From NCBI GenBank assembly GCA_013365325.1, contig JABVXV010000238.1, forward strand, positions 33,501-97,500: a stretch of DNA of 64,000 nt, given 5' to 3'. A model generated the notes under the pieces. That model worked only from the letters and a program-made list of their open reading frames with translations. It searched no databases and was not told the DNA's origin. Both the position numbers and the translations under genes were made by a program. This document shows, piece by piece, positions 24,801 through 36,942 of the stretch. The DNA is from Dipetalonema caudispina (taxonomy: Eukaryota > Nematoda > Chromadorea > Rhabditida > Onchocercidae). Numbering within the stretch: position 1 is the first letter of the stretch; every line of letters begins with the position of its first letter.

Positions 24801-27800
24801 ATCATGAACTGACTAACTTGAATTGAATTCCTTTCCGGTAATCGAATTCCAGGTGTTTTAACAATTGCATAAATTGACACAACAAATGCAACAAGTGTTA
24901 ATAATATCAGTGGTATTCGAACAACATATACAATTTGTGGGATGAATCTGCTGAATACTAAATTAAAACTGACAGAAACACTATGCCAAAATTGAGTAAT
25001 TCGAGATTTCAATCTTGAAATAAAGAATTTTGAAGTGGCAAATGCTTTGACACCTGCATCACTGATAATAATTGCAGCAGGTAGCATTATCATCAATAAC
25101 ATATAATTGATTATCATTAATGTGCCAGCGTATATACCAAAACATCTAAAATAAAAAAAAAAAAGAAAAAAGAACCAGAACACTTGAAAGGAAAATCAAA
25201 GTATCTAAAATATAAAAATCAAAATACTTAAAAAATAATGCTTGAAATAGTGCGATCGCTGTTAATCAGTTTGATTTTTTTTTTCAATTCGAAAAGTTTG
25301 CTAATAACAAATTTAAATTGATATGAAATTTTGTAATTTTAGATTTAAATAGCTTATTTTTTGCTTTTTTTTTTTAACTATCTGAATTATGAAAAATGAA
25401 ACTTCTAAAATTACTTCACCAACCTAAGAACCATAATTTCTGACGCAAGATTAGCAAAGAATGCAACAGCAGTGGTTGCTGATGTAACGAACATTGAAAT
25501 TGCAGCATGTGACAATGCATCACTTAAACCTGATGTTACTTGTTTACGATGATATTCCATTAACTGAAATTTTTATCTTTCTTTCAAATTGACAAAAAAA
25601 AAAAAAAAAAAAAAATTCAACTCTAGTTTTATTTTAACAAAAATATTTTTATGCAAATATTATCGTCAAGTGATAAATGGCAAAAAGGTTAAAAGATATC
25701 ATATGATGGAAGATAACATTCCAGATGAATCATCATTGTCATTATTATCATTATTATTTGTCATTATCATTATCATTACACGAATATATTGTAATTGAAG
25801 GAGAAATTATGTATCGTTCTTTTTTCATAATTTCTCTTATGATATCATATTATGATAGAAGTAATGATAGCAATAGTGATAATATTTGAATAAAATGTAT
25901 TGATTAATTTATCACTAAATCATTAAAATAATAAATTACCTCTTCCCTATCCGAATTTTCCTCCTTTATATTACCTGCATCACAATTCAATAACATCGGT
26001 GACCATTTTTTGCTAGCATCCTGAAACTATATGATTAAGCAAAAAAATTTTCTACCGTAAATTGCAAAATGTAATCCGGAAAAAACAATCTGCTACATTG
26101 AATTTTAGTCATAATCTTTCTAAAGTCTATAGAAATGTAATTCATAAATTTTTGTAAATTATAATTTTCGACTGTTTACAAAAAAAAGAAAAAAAAAAAA
26201 AGAAAAAGAAGAAATAGGAAAAGGGAAAGTTATCAAATTAGTACTTCTTTATGTTTTCGATATTGATACATAAAAAGGAAGACATCATCCGCACCAACAG
26301 CAACAACAAGTACCATCGCAAGTAAATTTAAAAATGGGAAAAATTTTATTCCAAGAATTACCTGAAATTGCTTCGGAAAATTTCAATACTTTTTACAATT
26401 TTAACAAATCGTATATTAGATGAAAGGTAAAATTTGCTAAAAATATCTATTTTTAAGATAATTCAAATTCTTTTTTGAAAATATTTAATTTCTAAAACAT
26501 TGCATCATTCAGTGCAACATCCTAGAGGTCATAGGTGAAAGCATAGTTTAGTGTTATTTTTCTCGATTTATTCTTAAATAAGAGATTTCTTTTATTTTGT
26601 TTGAATTGGATTTACAAATTATCGGTTTTGTTTTAATTGCTTTATAGATATTAATTCGACAAGATTACTGATCTTTTGAAGCTAAATCTTTATTGATTAT
26701 TTCAAGTTAAATAAAGGCCTTTGATCACCGGATGGTCACTTTTGACCGACTAAATTGATCACTTTTGTCCATCCACTCGCTATTTAGAAACTTTTTATCA
26801 AATATTTTTTGCAGTGTAAAAAATTATTTATTATAAATATTTTCTATACTACTTGCAAAAGTATTAAAATATTGTTGCAACAAATATGCAAATCAAAAAA
26901 GGATAACTCCTTTTAATCTTATCAGTGTGGACTAAAATTTCCGGAAATACTCTTCCAACCCGTTAATTATACCACATTTATTCATTCATTTATCCATCTG
27001 ACGTTAGGAATGTAATTTTTTAATGAAATCGGCAAATGGAAAAAGTTCAAACTAAAAAAAAAAAAAAGAAATTCCATTGATTAATTATCTTTTAATAATA
27101 AATGGCGTAATTTAAAATAAATTAACAGTTCAGTCATTAGCAATTTCTTTCTTCCTTCTTCAATCACAATGAAACATTTAATAGATTATGTTATCATTGA
27201 AAAGAGAGAGAGAGAGAGAAAAAAAAAAGGAAAATTTTTGCAACAATTAAAAAAAAAAAAAAAAAAATGAAAAGTTAACAAACCGTATAAACGAAGAAAG
27301 CAACACCAATTGATAGTAATAATGTAGCAGTGATACAGAATGTGAAGAAAAAGCTATCGGTATATATCAGTATAATAAGTATCACAAGAATGGTTGCAAG
27401 TACACCAAGTAGTATATCACTTCGAAGTTGTTGCACAAATAATCCTTCCTTAACACCAAATTTTGCTCCAACTAATTTCAATTCATCATCATTATAATTT
27501 TTCTGGAGTTTTTGAAGTAAATTTGAATAAAATTGAAGATATTCATAACCATCATTCGATTGCGTAATCTATAAATGAAATGGAAATAAAATTAAGTTAA
27601 TATTTATCTATTGTGAAAATATCATGAAAATGTAAGAAAGTAAACTTATTTGACTAAATTCTCTTCTTTTTCTTTTTTTCTTTGGAAATTTTAAACTTTT
27701 CATAATGTTAGATTAGAATTTATCAAAAATTTTCAAGCAATATAGGCAAATAAAAAAGAGAAGAATATATTATTTCTAGCTTATCTGCAACTCTTCCATA

Positions 27801-30746
27801 ACATCAGAAATTATGACAAGTAAATAATTACCGGTAAAACTACAGCAAAATAAAACGGTTGATTAACATTTATAGGCCCGTCATTTTTCTGAAATATCAT
27901 ATTGGAGAGCTGTTTAGCAATAGGTAGTTGACATTGAATTGACGAATCATCAGATTGACATGTTAAAACAATTGATTTGAACATAGCAATACTGAAATTA
28001 TCATATAAAATAAATAGGATGTTTTTTTTTATCAATGATAACATACTCAAGAACAGACTGTTATCATATTTGTTAATTAAGATAGGAATTAATCTCTGAT
28101 ATAATACGGTATTACATATATATGTAGAAAGTAGTGATTTTTTTAATGATTTAAATTCGAAAAAGTGTAACAAAAAGATTTTTTTACAATCATTTTCTAT
28201 TTACGTTTATCGCAATAAATTTTAATACATAATAGATTTCGACAAATTTTGCACAGAAATAAATTCAAATAGATTCTTTTGTATTATCATTATCTTTGAA
28301 TCTATCTATTATTACTAATGTTTATCTTTGATAAATTAAATAAATATTTCCGAATTAAAACATAAATAAATAAATAAATAAATAAACTTACAGATCAGAA
28401 TTAAGCGAAGAGCATGAATTTGATGATATTTCCATATTTAAACACATTGTATAATATGGAAGATTAAAGGAAAATGGTAAACGTTTTAGATTTGTTGTAT
28501 TCAAATCATTTAAACTAATTTCATCATCAATAATCGAATCGATGGCACATAATCGTTGCATCATACGCATATTGAATAACTGAAAATAATAATAATATTA
28601 AAATAAGTAAATAGAAATTCAAAAGATCATAAAAATATTCCAAATACAAAATTTTTTTACAGTTATGCAATAATCCGGATTAATTATCCTTTATTGTGAT
28701 ATTATCAATGTATATTAAATGGTTAAATATCGAAATTATTCAAAATTTTATTACTTGAATTAACGAATTTGTTCGGTGATTATCTTTTTTTCCTTTTTTT
28801 TTTTAAAAAAAAAGAAATTTGAATTTAAAATTATAGTAGGAAATTTTATACGTACACTGTTGAACGATGGCACTTTAAAAATTAATTTCGACATTACTAA
28901 TATGGCTTCATATGGAATCATGGTACCAAGAACGAAATATTGTTGACATGCATCAACTGGCATTTCTGGTTTTGTTTTGCTATTTCTAACATCTTTATGG
29001 TCATCAAATCGATTATCACTGTAATTTTCAAAAATTATAAATTGAAATGGTGAAGTGAACAATTTGTTAAACTGGAAAAAAAGAAGAAAAAAAAACACAG
29101 TATGGATATTTTGAAAAATATGATATTTTTAAAAATTCAAATTTTTTTTAACTTAAATTAATCAAATTTAATTTACTAACGATGGCAATATGTTATTACT
29201 GGTTATTTTACGTTTACTTCTTGTTTTAATATGCTCTTCTTTGGCAGCTCGATCAATTAAATTATCCAATGCTAATCGTTGATTTGATAAAAAAGTACTT
29301 CGAGTTTCAAATCCCTCAAATACAATTGATTTTTTAGTAATAAAATTTAAAAATATAATTTTGTTAAAGCTTTTCTTGTCTAATTTTATACAAATGAAAT
29401 GTGAAAATGTTAAAAAGCCTATCTATATTTGCTATTTTAACATTTAACAGAAATAAAGAAAAAAAAGAAACCAATTGTAAATAAAAATTTGAATCGATTG
29501 ATTAACTTTTTCAAACATTCCTACACAAACTGTTTATTTCAAAATGTTCGAAAATTTAACTTTAAATTAATTTACTGATCAAAAAAAAAAAAAAAAAAAA
29601 AAAAAAACTTACAATTGATGGATTGAATACGAAAGTATCGTAATAAAATAACGCTGAATAAGCTGATAAACATAGCGAAATTAACATTGTAAAAATAATA
29701 ACATACCAAGAATAGTTTAATAAAAAATTCACATAGCTGAAACAAATTAAAAATGAATTCGTTTCGGTTAAATGAAATTAATAACTTTAAGTGCATAATG
29801 ATGAAGCAATATTTTCCATATATATCTCATCAGTATGATAACATAATCGTCACAATGAAATAGATAGATAATATGATATCAGTATGGTAAAATATATTCA
29901 ACAAGTGTAGAAAAAATTCTAATAACTTAATAATTTTAATCAATGATAAAAGTAAATTAAAAATGGGATGATTTCATTATTTTTCATAATTTCTCATTGA
30001 TAACTTTAAATTTACGAGCAGTATGACATTGATTTCCAATGTTTCATATTCGATAATTTATGAAATATGGGCATGAAATTAATATGAATGGAAATTTTTA
30101 CCTATCTCGTATATATGTAGTAATTGTTCCCAATTTGAGGGAAGATTTTTTCCATCTCATCATCCAAATCAAACTTTATCACCAATTCACAATATCAAAC
30201 AGTAAACAAAGTATACTGAAAATTACTTTTTTTTTTTCTTTTTTTCAATAAAATAAATAAAAGATTACGAAGAATTGCATGAAATATTGAAAATTGCACA
30301 ATTGCAATTTCAAAATTCGAGGAATTTCGAATTAAAAAATTATTCAAGAATAATTTTAATACAAAAAATCGATAAATGATGATGCAATTTTGCGAAAAAA
30401 AAAAAAAAAACTTTCAAAATATGACACTGAGAAAAATACATATATACTATCCAGGTAGCAATACAATACTTCAATGTTTATGGATGGATAAAGGTATAGG
30501 TGGTATCTTGCCAAATGTCATATGATCACTTCACATTAAAATTTCAAGTGGTTATAAGCCAGATGATGTATTATCGTTTATTATTGATTTATTATATGAA
30601 AAATAAGCTAAGTGACATATATTAGCAATCATTATTGATTTATCAGAAATATTAAAAGCATAGAGAGCAATAAAAATATTACAATTACAAAGTCTTAAAT
30701 TTTAACAATTTTTAAAATAAACAAATTATATTGCCTTACACGTCAT
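21827..30746 (-). CDS. che-14: Dispatched family RND transporter-like protein (CHE-14-like)
   Basis: Dispatched proteins are 12-span RND proteins with a sterol-sensing domain that release lipid-modified cargo; C. elegans CHE-14 acts in apical secretion by epithelia. Eighteen exons join in phase to 980 residues: 30746-30742, 29736-29613, 29314-29177, 29071-28856, 28579-28392, 27991-27832, 27568-27284, 26361-26245, 26020-25940, 25563-25424, 25145-24818, 24614-24493, 24210-24117, 23893-23750, 23521-23287, 22828-22610, 22456-22342 and 22058-21827. The first span is at residues 8-30. It is followed by the family word GFETRST (compare GFExRGT) at 44-50, a large cysteine-containing loop, spans from about 325, and [14 protein letters not shown] with the RND aspartates at about 397-398. 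The C-terminal half has WGIKPT, a second loop, then GWTVNVVEA and [15 protein letters not shown] with Asp 886. The five-base first exon (M plus two bases) is the least certain part. The family is certain; the ortholog name is likely. Confidence 0.9.
23101..23236. repeat. 34-bp tandem repeat within an intron
   Basis: Four units with period 34 begin at 23101, 23135, 23169 and 23203; the last is partial. Each full unit carries two ACGT cores (ACGTATGATAATAATC and ACACGTAAATTATA). It sits in the intron between exons 15 and 16 of the Dispatched gene. Confidence 0.9.
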
Positions 30747-30752
30747 ATAGAA

Positions 30753-30792
30753 TAGAAATACGAGCAATACAATAACTATTGAAATGGCAAAT
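30753..30792 (-). promoter_or_regulatory. Candidate trans-splice acceptor and 5' leader of the Dispatched gene
   Basis: On the minus strand CATTTCAATAG precedes the proposed ATG at 30746-30744 by about 30 bases, and the first donor (GTGTAA) follows five bases after the ATG. If this is the spliced-leader site, the first exon would be under 40 bases long. This is inference from motif and phase. Confidence 0.35.
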
Positions 30793-31456
30793 TTAAATTT
30801 AATAGCATTTTTTAATGGTTTGATTATTGTTCACATTATTCTAACTAACGCTTCTTCCTTCTTTTTTTTTTTCTTCTCTTTTTTCCCTTTTAACATCTTA
30901 CTTTATCAATTTTTTCATCAATTGATAAATGAAATGGCTTAATTTTCTTTTTTTTTTGATTCCATTTTATTGCTGTAATAAATTATTCGTTCCTTTTTTT
31001 TTTCTCTTTTAATTTCATCCAAATTATTTCAATTAAACATTTCAAATTTGAACCATTCAATTATTGACAAATATTATTGTTTGATTATTGATGATTGATT
31101 ATATGCATTAATAACTAAATATATTAATGCTATATTATTAATTATGACTAATCACAATATCATCTCAATAATTACAAATAACAATGATGAGTCATAATAT
31201 TTATTGATAATAATATAATCATAATTGTTAGTGATAAGAGTGATACTGTAATTGATCGCTAATAGTATAATCGTTAATAAATTATTGCTAGAAATGACAA
31301 ATTTGTAGTAATTAAATGATAAATGATAATTTGATTACAAAAATGAGAGGGAGAGAGAGAGAGACAGACAGACAAAAATGTTGATTAAGATAATAATGGT
31401 AAAAATTATTTCTAAAATTGAAATGATAATTTAAAAAGTATGATGATTACTAACAA
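30793..31456. other. Intergenic region upstream of the Dispatched gene
   Basis: AT-rich DNA with T tracts and many TTATTGAT-like words. An (AGAG/AGAC)n stretch lies at 31347-31374. I see no coding signal. It should include the Dispatched promoter. Confidence 0.5.
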
Positions 31457-31528
31457 GGGGGTTTAGCTCAGTGGTAGAGCGCTCGCTTTGCATGCGAGAG
31501 GGCGGGGGTTCGATCCCCCCAACCTCCA
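31457..31528 (+). tRNA. tRNA-Ala (anticodon TGC)
   Basis: The 72-base cloverleaf is complete. The acceptor GGGGGTT pairs with AACCTCC (one G-U) and is followed by discriminator A. The D arm holds the A box TAGCTCAGTGG. The anticodon stem CTCGC/GCGAG carries loop TTTGCAT, giving anticodon TGC at 31489-31491. The T arm GGGGG-TTCGATC-CCCCC contains the B box. There is no intron, and CCA is not encoded. Confidence 0.97.
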
Positions 31529-31536
31529 AGACACGC

Positions 31537-31540
31537 TTTT
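31537..31540 (+). terminator. RNA polymerase III terminator
   Basis: A TTTT run nine bases past the tRNA 3' end is the usual minimal Pol III stop signal. Confidence 0.6.
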
Positions 31541-32045
31541 GTCAACTAAAATGGTGAAGAAGAGAATTTCACATTTCGGAAGTGGGAAAAAAATGAATGA
31601 TGATGTGAATTTCTTTCTTCACCTTCTTACCGTTTTTTCCTGTACCACTTTACTTCCCATATACCCTTTTGTTTTTTTTTTTTTTTCATAATTTTTTATT
31701 TTTATTTCCACCTGAAAAGTTTCTCCTTATCGATATCCTCTCGATTTCAGTTGAAAAGATGCGTTTCATCCCTTTTTCATATTTCATAAGCAAACTTACG
31801 TTTAAAAAAAAACTCTGAAATTTATTTAATCAAATCTGACAATGATTGCTATTTGAATTTTGAAAAATTTTGTACCTTTTAAGCAGGAATGTATGATGGT
31901 GTAAAATCGATATGAAATGATGTAATTTCCGCATTATCAAAAATCCATTCATAAATTAACAAACTAATTATTTACTTTATGACATTTGACATATTTTAAT
32001 TGGACAAATATATACTGTAAAGATTTGATATATTGTTTGAATTAT

Positions 32046-32237
32046 ACCACAAAAACAGGAAGTAATTTGTCAAGTTAATCAAATCATTGAAATTAAAAAA
32101 AAAAGGGCAAAAAAATAATTCTTATATTTGAGCTATAACTACTATTGACCACAAAAACAGGAAGTAAATTGTCAAGTTAATCAAATTATTAAAAAAAAAA
32201 AAAAAAAAAGGGCAAAAAAATAATTCTTATATTTGAA
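32046..32237. repeat. Tandem duplication, period about 102 bp
   Basis: The block starting ACCACAAAAACAGGAAGTAA at 32046 recurs at 32148. Both copies include GTCAAGTTAATCAAAT, a poly-A run, GGGCAAAAAAATAATTC and TTATATTTGA. They differ by a few substitutions and poly-A length, so the duplication is fairly recent. Confidence 0.9.
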
Positions 32238-33389
32238 GATTAAACATGTGATAAATGGAATTTTACTTGAAATTTTGCCAATATTCTAATAACATAAATT
32301 GATTTCTGAAATAAATATTGAAATGATGAGAATTCCGAACTATTCATGGAATATTTACATATTCGATGATTTTATAATAAAGATGAGTGAAATATGCAGA
32401 AATGAGAGAAATGAAGAAAAAATGATAAAACTTATAAGGTATTTTTTATAAAGCTTATAAGCTATAAGCTACTTATGATAAGTGAATCGAATTTGGTGAA
32501 AGGAATTGAATAACTGATATACATACAAATAAAGCATATTTATTAGTTATTCTAGAATTTTAACAATTCGTCAAATTTTATCCATAAGTCTTACTAATTG
32601 ATTGATTTCTTTTAATTCGATGTACAATTTTGATATTCTAAAATTAATGAATTTTCGAAATGATTAACAAAATATTTTCCACTTTAATAGCTATATAATG
32701 ATAGAGTTTAAAGAGATCGATCAATAAGATGATATCCATAGTTTATGTAAATTATCGAATCATTTCGAAAATTTAAAAAATGATTGCTATAAACAAAATT
32801 TTAAATCTGAAATTTCATTCATTCAACTAAGAAGGAAACTGAATGTTTGGAATAAATAATGAAAAATGAAAATCTATGCAACCATAAAATAAGCATGCAA
32901 CCGAGAAATTATTATGGAAAAGGCGAAAATTTCATATAATTCTTTAAACTATTTCGCATAAAAATGATGAAATTTTAAATTTGATACAACCAAAAATAGT
33001 AACAAAAAGGAAATCATTTAATGATGATTCATTTCTTTAAAAAAAAAAAAGAAAAAAAAAAAAAAACTAATTATTGGCGACAATTTGCTCCGTTTTTGGA
33101 ATATTTCAATTTTATTTATTTTCGATCTCTCGCGTCCTTCAATGATTTTTTTTTTTTTTTGACTTCTTATTGTCTAATAATTAGTGAAATGAAGGAAGAA
33201 AAAAGTATAGGAAACAAAATTGAGTTACAATTTAATTTATTGAAAAGACAAATAAGTAAAGAAACAAATATTAAAAAAAAAAAGAGTTAATAATAAAAAT
33301 GCAAAAATATTGCATATTACTTTTCCGTCTTTCTTTTTTTTTTTTTTTTGTTACGCATGAAAGAATTAGACAATATTATAGATCAGGTC

Positions 33390-33620
33390 AAATTTTAAGT
33401 CAATTTCAAATTAAAATTCGAATATTACTTCGTTTCACTAATTATTAGATTATTTCGAGTCCAAATTCAAATACTAATTCAAAATGAAATACTGGCTCAA
33501 GTTCAATTCAAAATTCAAGTATTAGTTCAAGCTTGAAATGACATTAAAGTATTGTTTAAATTTTAATCCAAATTCAAGTCTGAATTTAATCCTAAAAATA
33601 CAATTTAAGTTTTAAAATCA
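33390..33620. repeat. Degenerate TTCAAATTCAA-type repeat
   Basis: Words such as TTCAAATTCAA, TTCAAGTATTAGTTCAA and their variants recur about every 20-30 bases. The period is irregular and no ORF follows it. Confidence 0.6.
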
Positions 33621-33910
33621 TATCAATATTATTGAAATAATTCGAAGATATTATTTTATAATATATATTAAAAATGAAATTTTTTTTCAGTAACAAAATG
33701 AAAAAGTTAATTTGTTGAAATTTTGTTATGTTTTTTTTATCGAAAGGAAAATAGCAAAGTATAAGAACCAGTAGGAATGAATAAATGGAAACAAGTCATA
33801 AAGGCCATAGGTTTCTTCGAAACTTGTTGAGGAGGCTGAGAGTATGAAAATAATAGAAATGTTGATTATGAGGTTGAAATGTATGACTGACATGTATATT
33901 CATACCATAT

Positions 33911-33954
33911 GTCTCTCTCTCCCTCTCTCTCTCTCTCTTCCTCCCTCTCTCTCT
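33911..33954. repeat. (TC)n microsatellite
   Basis: CT-rich dinucleotide run with CCC interruptions. Confidence 0.9.
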
Positions 33955-34500
33955 GTGCTTTCTACAGGATATAGCATACCTGGGATTCTAATGTGACCAT
34001 TTTATGATGGTCACTTGGATTATCCCTTTCATTTTGCCTTTCGCTTCTTTTCTATGCACATCAATAAATTACCAATATTTGACAAATAGAGATGACTAGA
34101 AATAGACTACATATCAGATGATTAGTGAGAAACCAATTAAGCCCTTTTGACCTATAATCTTTGATCTTTGAAAAATTACATAATCAACGAAGGTTATTTT
34201 TTGAAAGGACTTCATTTTCTTTTGCATTATAAATGGAATTAAATTATTGAGATTGTTTGATAGAGTGACATACACGATAACATCGTTTCATCAAATCATT
34301 CATTCATTTACTGAATCTTAGTTTTATTACTAATTAAACCATCAATAATTAAAATCATCTATTATTGGCAAACTTATCCTGAATTATTCAAACATTCAAC
34401 GTCACTGAACCGGAATTAAATGTTGAAAGCTCTCTGATTATCTTATTTAGTATCGATCTGTAATTAAAGTAAATAAGCAATACTAATTATTTGTCCGAAA

Positions 34501-34826
<326 letters not shown>

Positions 34827-35280
34827 AGTAATATTTATCCATCCAATTATATGTTTTGAGCAATTAGAATTAAAATGACTGTATTAATGTGATTTTAACA
34901 ATATAAATCGGACAAAATGCAGCAATTTTCAACAAATAAACTTCAAAAAAAAAAACGAACTTTCTTTTTTCCTTTTCTTTCTTTCTCAAATCAAGTTTTA
35001 TTACATAATTGATGCATGCAATGACAAAACAATTTATACTTAAATCAAACAATTGATTAAATTATCAGAAATGAATGATGAATAAAAAGAAATTCAAAAT
35101 TTCCGTTTTTTTTTTTTTTATTTCTCTTTTCTGCTACAATTTAATTTCACTTTTTTTTTTTGCTTTTAGTTTTTTTGAAACAAATACTATTACGAAAACA
35201 TGGAATTTCTAAAATGTGAATGATAAGAGGAAGAAGTATGAGAAAAACGAAAACTTCATATAAAGTGTTTTTAACAAAAT

Positions 35281-35365
35281 TTTTACCACAACAAATGTCA
35301 CATTTCAATGGTTTCATCATGTCTTCATTCCGATGAACTTCCACATAACTAATTGTTATGATCAA
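35281..35365 (-). other. Doubtful coding exon with a CxxC pair
   Basis: Reads ITISYVEVHRNEDMMKPLKC then DICC, followed by a GTAAAA donor-like site. Codon usage looks less repeat-driven than nearby ORFs, but I could not find the next exon or a family. Confidence 0.2.
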
Positions 35366-35400
35366 TGTTTGATGTTTTTGTTGTGATCAATATTCAGTGA

Positions 35401-35583
35401 GTGATACAAGAAGTAGTCCTTCATTTGAACGAGGAAAATATTTCGAATAGAATGGAATGTTTTGCGAATGAACGTCTTCGTATACATGAAGTAATTAATG
35501 GAATGAAAGTACTCATTACTTCACATCAATTAAAAATTAGCAGTAATTGGAGTGACAATGGAAAAAAATTCCATTGTTCGTAG
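35401..35583 (+). other. Doubtful small ORF, divergent from the previous one
   Basis: About 60 codons without low-complexity bias, including RMECFANERLRIHEVINGMK and ending KKFHCS-stop. The only internal ATG that could serve as start gives about 43 residues. No family is recognised. It begins 35 bases from the divergent minus-strand ORF. Confidence 0.25.
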
Positions 35584-36006
35584 TACAATCTCAAAAAAAA
35601 AAGAAAGAGGTGTAAGAAAAGAATTTTTTAAAAAAAAAAGTTTAAAAATCATCTTTTTTTTAAGATGTAATAAATAAATTGAAAAAAAAAATGAATATAT
35701 AAATTTAAAAATGCATATTTAAAATATTATTTCAAAAATCTAATTTGTGAATAAAATGATGTATATGACGAATAGGGAAAAGAAATTATATTGAATTTTA
35801 ATATCAAATGCATTTATTAAAACTCAATTAATGGTAAATGCGCGATAGTTTTATTATACAAATGGTAATTTGATTGATTTGTACTTGAAAGAAATAATAA
35901 AAACATATTTGAATCGATGATATAATGCAGACTATTTTATGGAATTCAGAGATTCAATTTTGTCACTAAGAAGATTTAAATATTTTATAACGATGATATC
36001 AAATAG

Positions 36007-36538
36007 CGGGATAGAAAAACTTTTGCGGACGATACTATCAGTGGACAACAGATGACACATGCGAGAATATTAGTTGCCACAGTTGAAGCACACAAACAAG
36101 CAATCATAGAGAACAAGAATTTTGTTTATTCTTTTTCTCCAGATGCTCCTCCTATTCGAGAGTAATACAGCTTTCAGATTGATATCATTTCATTATATTT
36201 AGCGAATTTTTTATTCATGAAAAAGAATTTAATTCAAAATTTTCATTTCAGGAATTTCTCCAGAAATTTTACCATTATTCAGACAATATTAGGAAATTCA
36301 AATTATTGATAGCTTCATTAACAAGTCAATTAGATGATAAAATTTGCTGATGTTGTGCGATAATTTGTAAATCGTTCCTTCTCATAAACTTTCAGATTGA
36401 TATCATTTCACTAAGGATGTAATGAGCTATCCGGCAAGTAGTATTGATTACAAGGCATCCGGAAGAGTATTCTATGAAAATATATATATGGAAGAAAAGA
36501 AGTTATCGTTAAAATAGCTTCAAGTATTCTTGCATATT
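36007..36538 (+). pseudogene. Probable relic of an unidentified gene
   Basis: An AAATAG-preceded stretch reads TFADDTISGQQMTHARILVA then TVEAHKQAIIENKNFVYSF and SPDAPPIRE to 36162, then stop or a GTAATA donor. A second stretch after ATTTCAG (36252) reads about EFSPEILPLFRQY before a stop. A third (36418-36516) reads DVMSYPASSIDYKASGRVFY and on to a stop. All three look protein-like, but the joins break frame. A 22-base direct repeat (36171-36192 and 36389-36410) lies beside them. I do not recognise the parent gene, and a live gene with unusual splicing is not excluded. Confidence 0.35.
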
Positions 36539-36942
36539 GTAATTTTGAACTTCGTTGAGTTAACCAATTCACGATTGATCATACTGTACTTTCTTTATAA
36601 ACTCAAATAAGTGATGATCATAGAAATAAGTCATCTATAGTTTAGTTGTATCCACTCAATTTTATTTTCCACATCAAGTTAGCATTGATAACAGCAATTT
36701 TATGATTCTAGTCTTCGGTCTTCCGAATTAACCAATGTTAAAGTTATCATTTGCATACTTAATTTCAAATTCACTGTCCAATAAAAACTATCACATCGAG
36801 GAAAGGTTTCGCAGAAAATAACTAACATATCTTAATTTTCAACTAAAATACTCACCACAAAACGCAAGAGCATGTTTTTCTTCTTTTTTTTTATACTGTA
36901 ATTATATCATAACTGTATTTACAACAAAGCTGGAAGTATTCT
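36539..36942. other. Intergenic, 3' of the TatD gene
   Basis: I see no further feature. It should contain the 3' untranslated region of the minus-strand nuclease gene. Confidence 0.4.

Noticed and set aside
30760..30830. A membrane-span-like reading (IIKPLKNAIKFKFAISIVIV...) as the Dispatched N terminus
   Set aside because: It begins just after an in-frame TGA with no acceptor, and the following exon already supplies the expected first span.
35147..36540. A search for retroelement or transposase coding sequence in the repeat-rich region
   Set aside because: No reverse transcriptase, integrase or DDE motif was seen in any frame.
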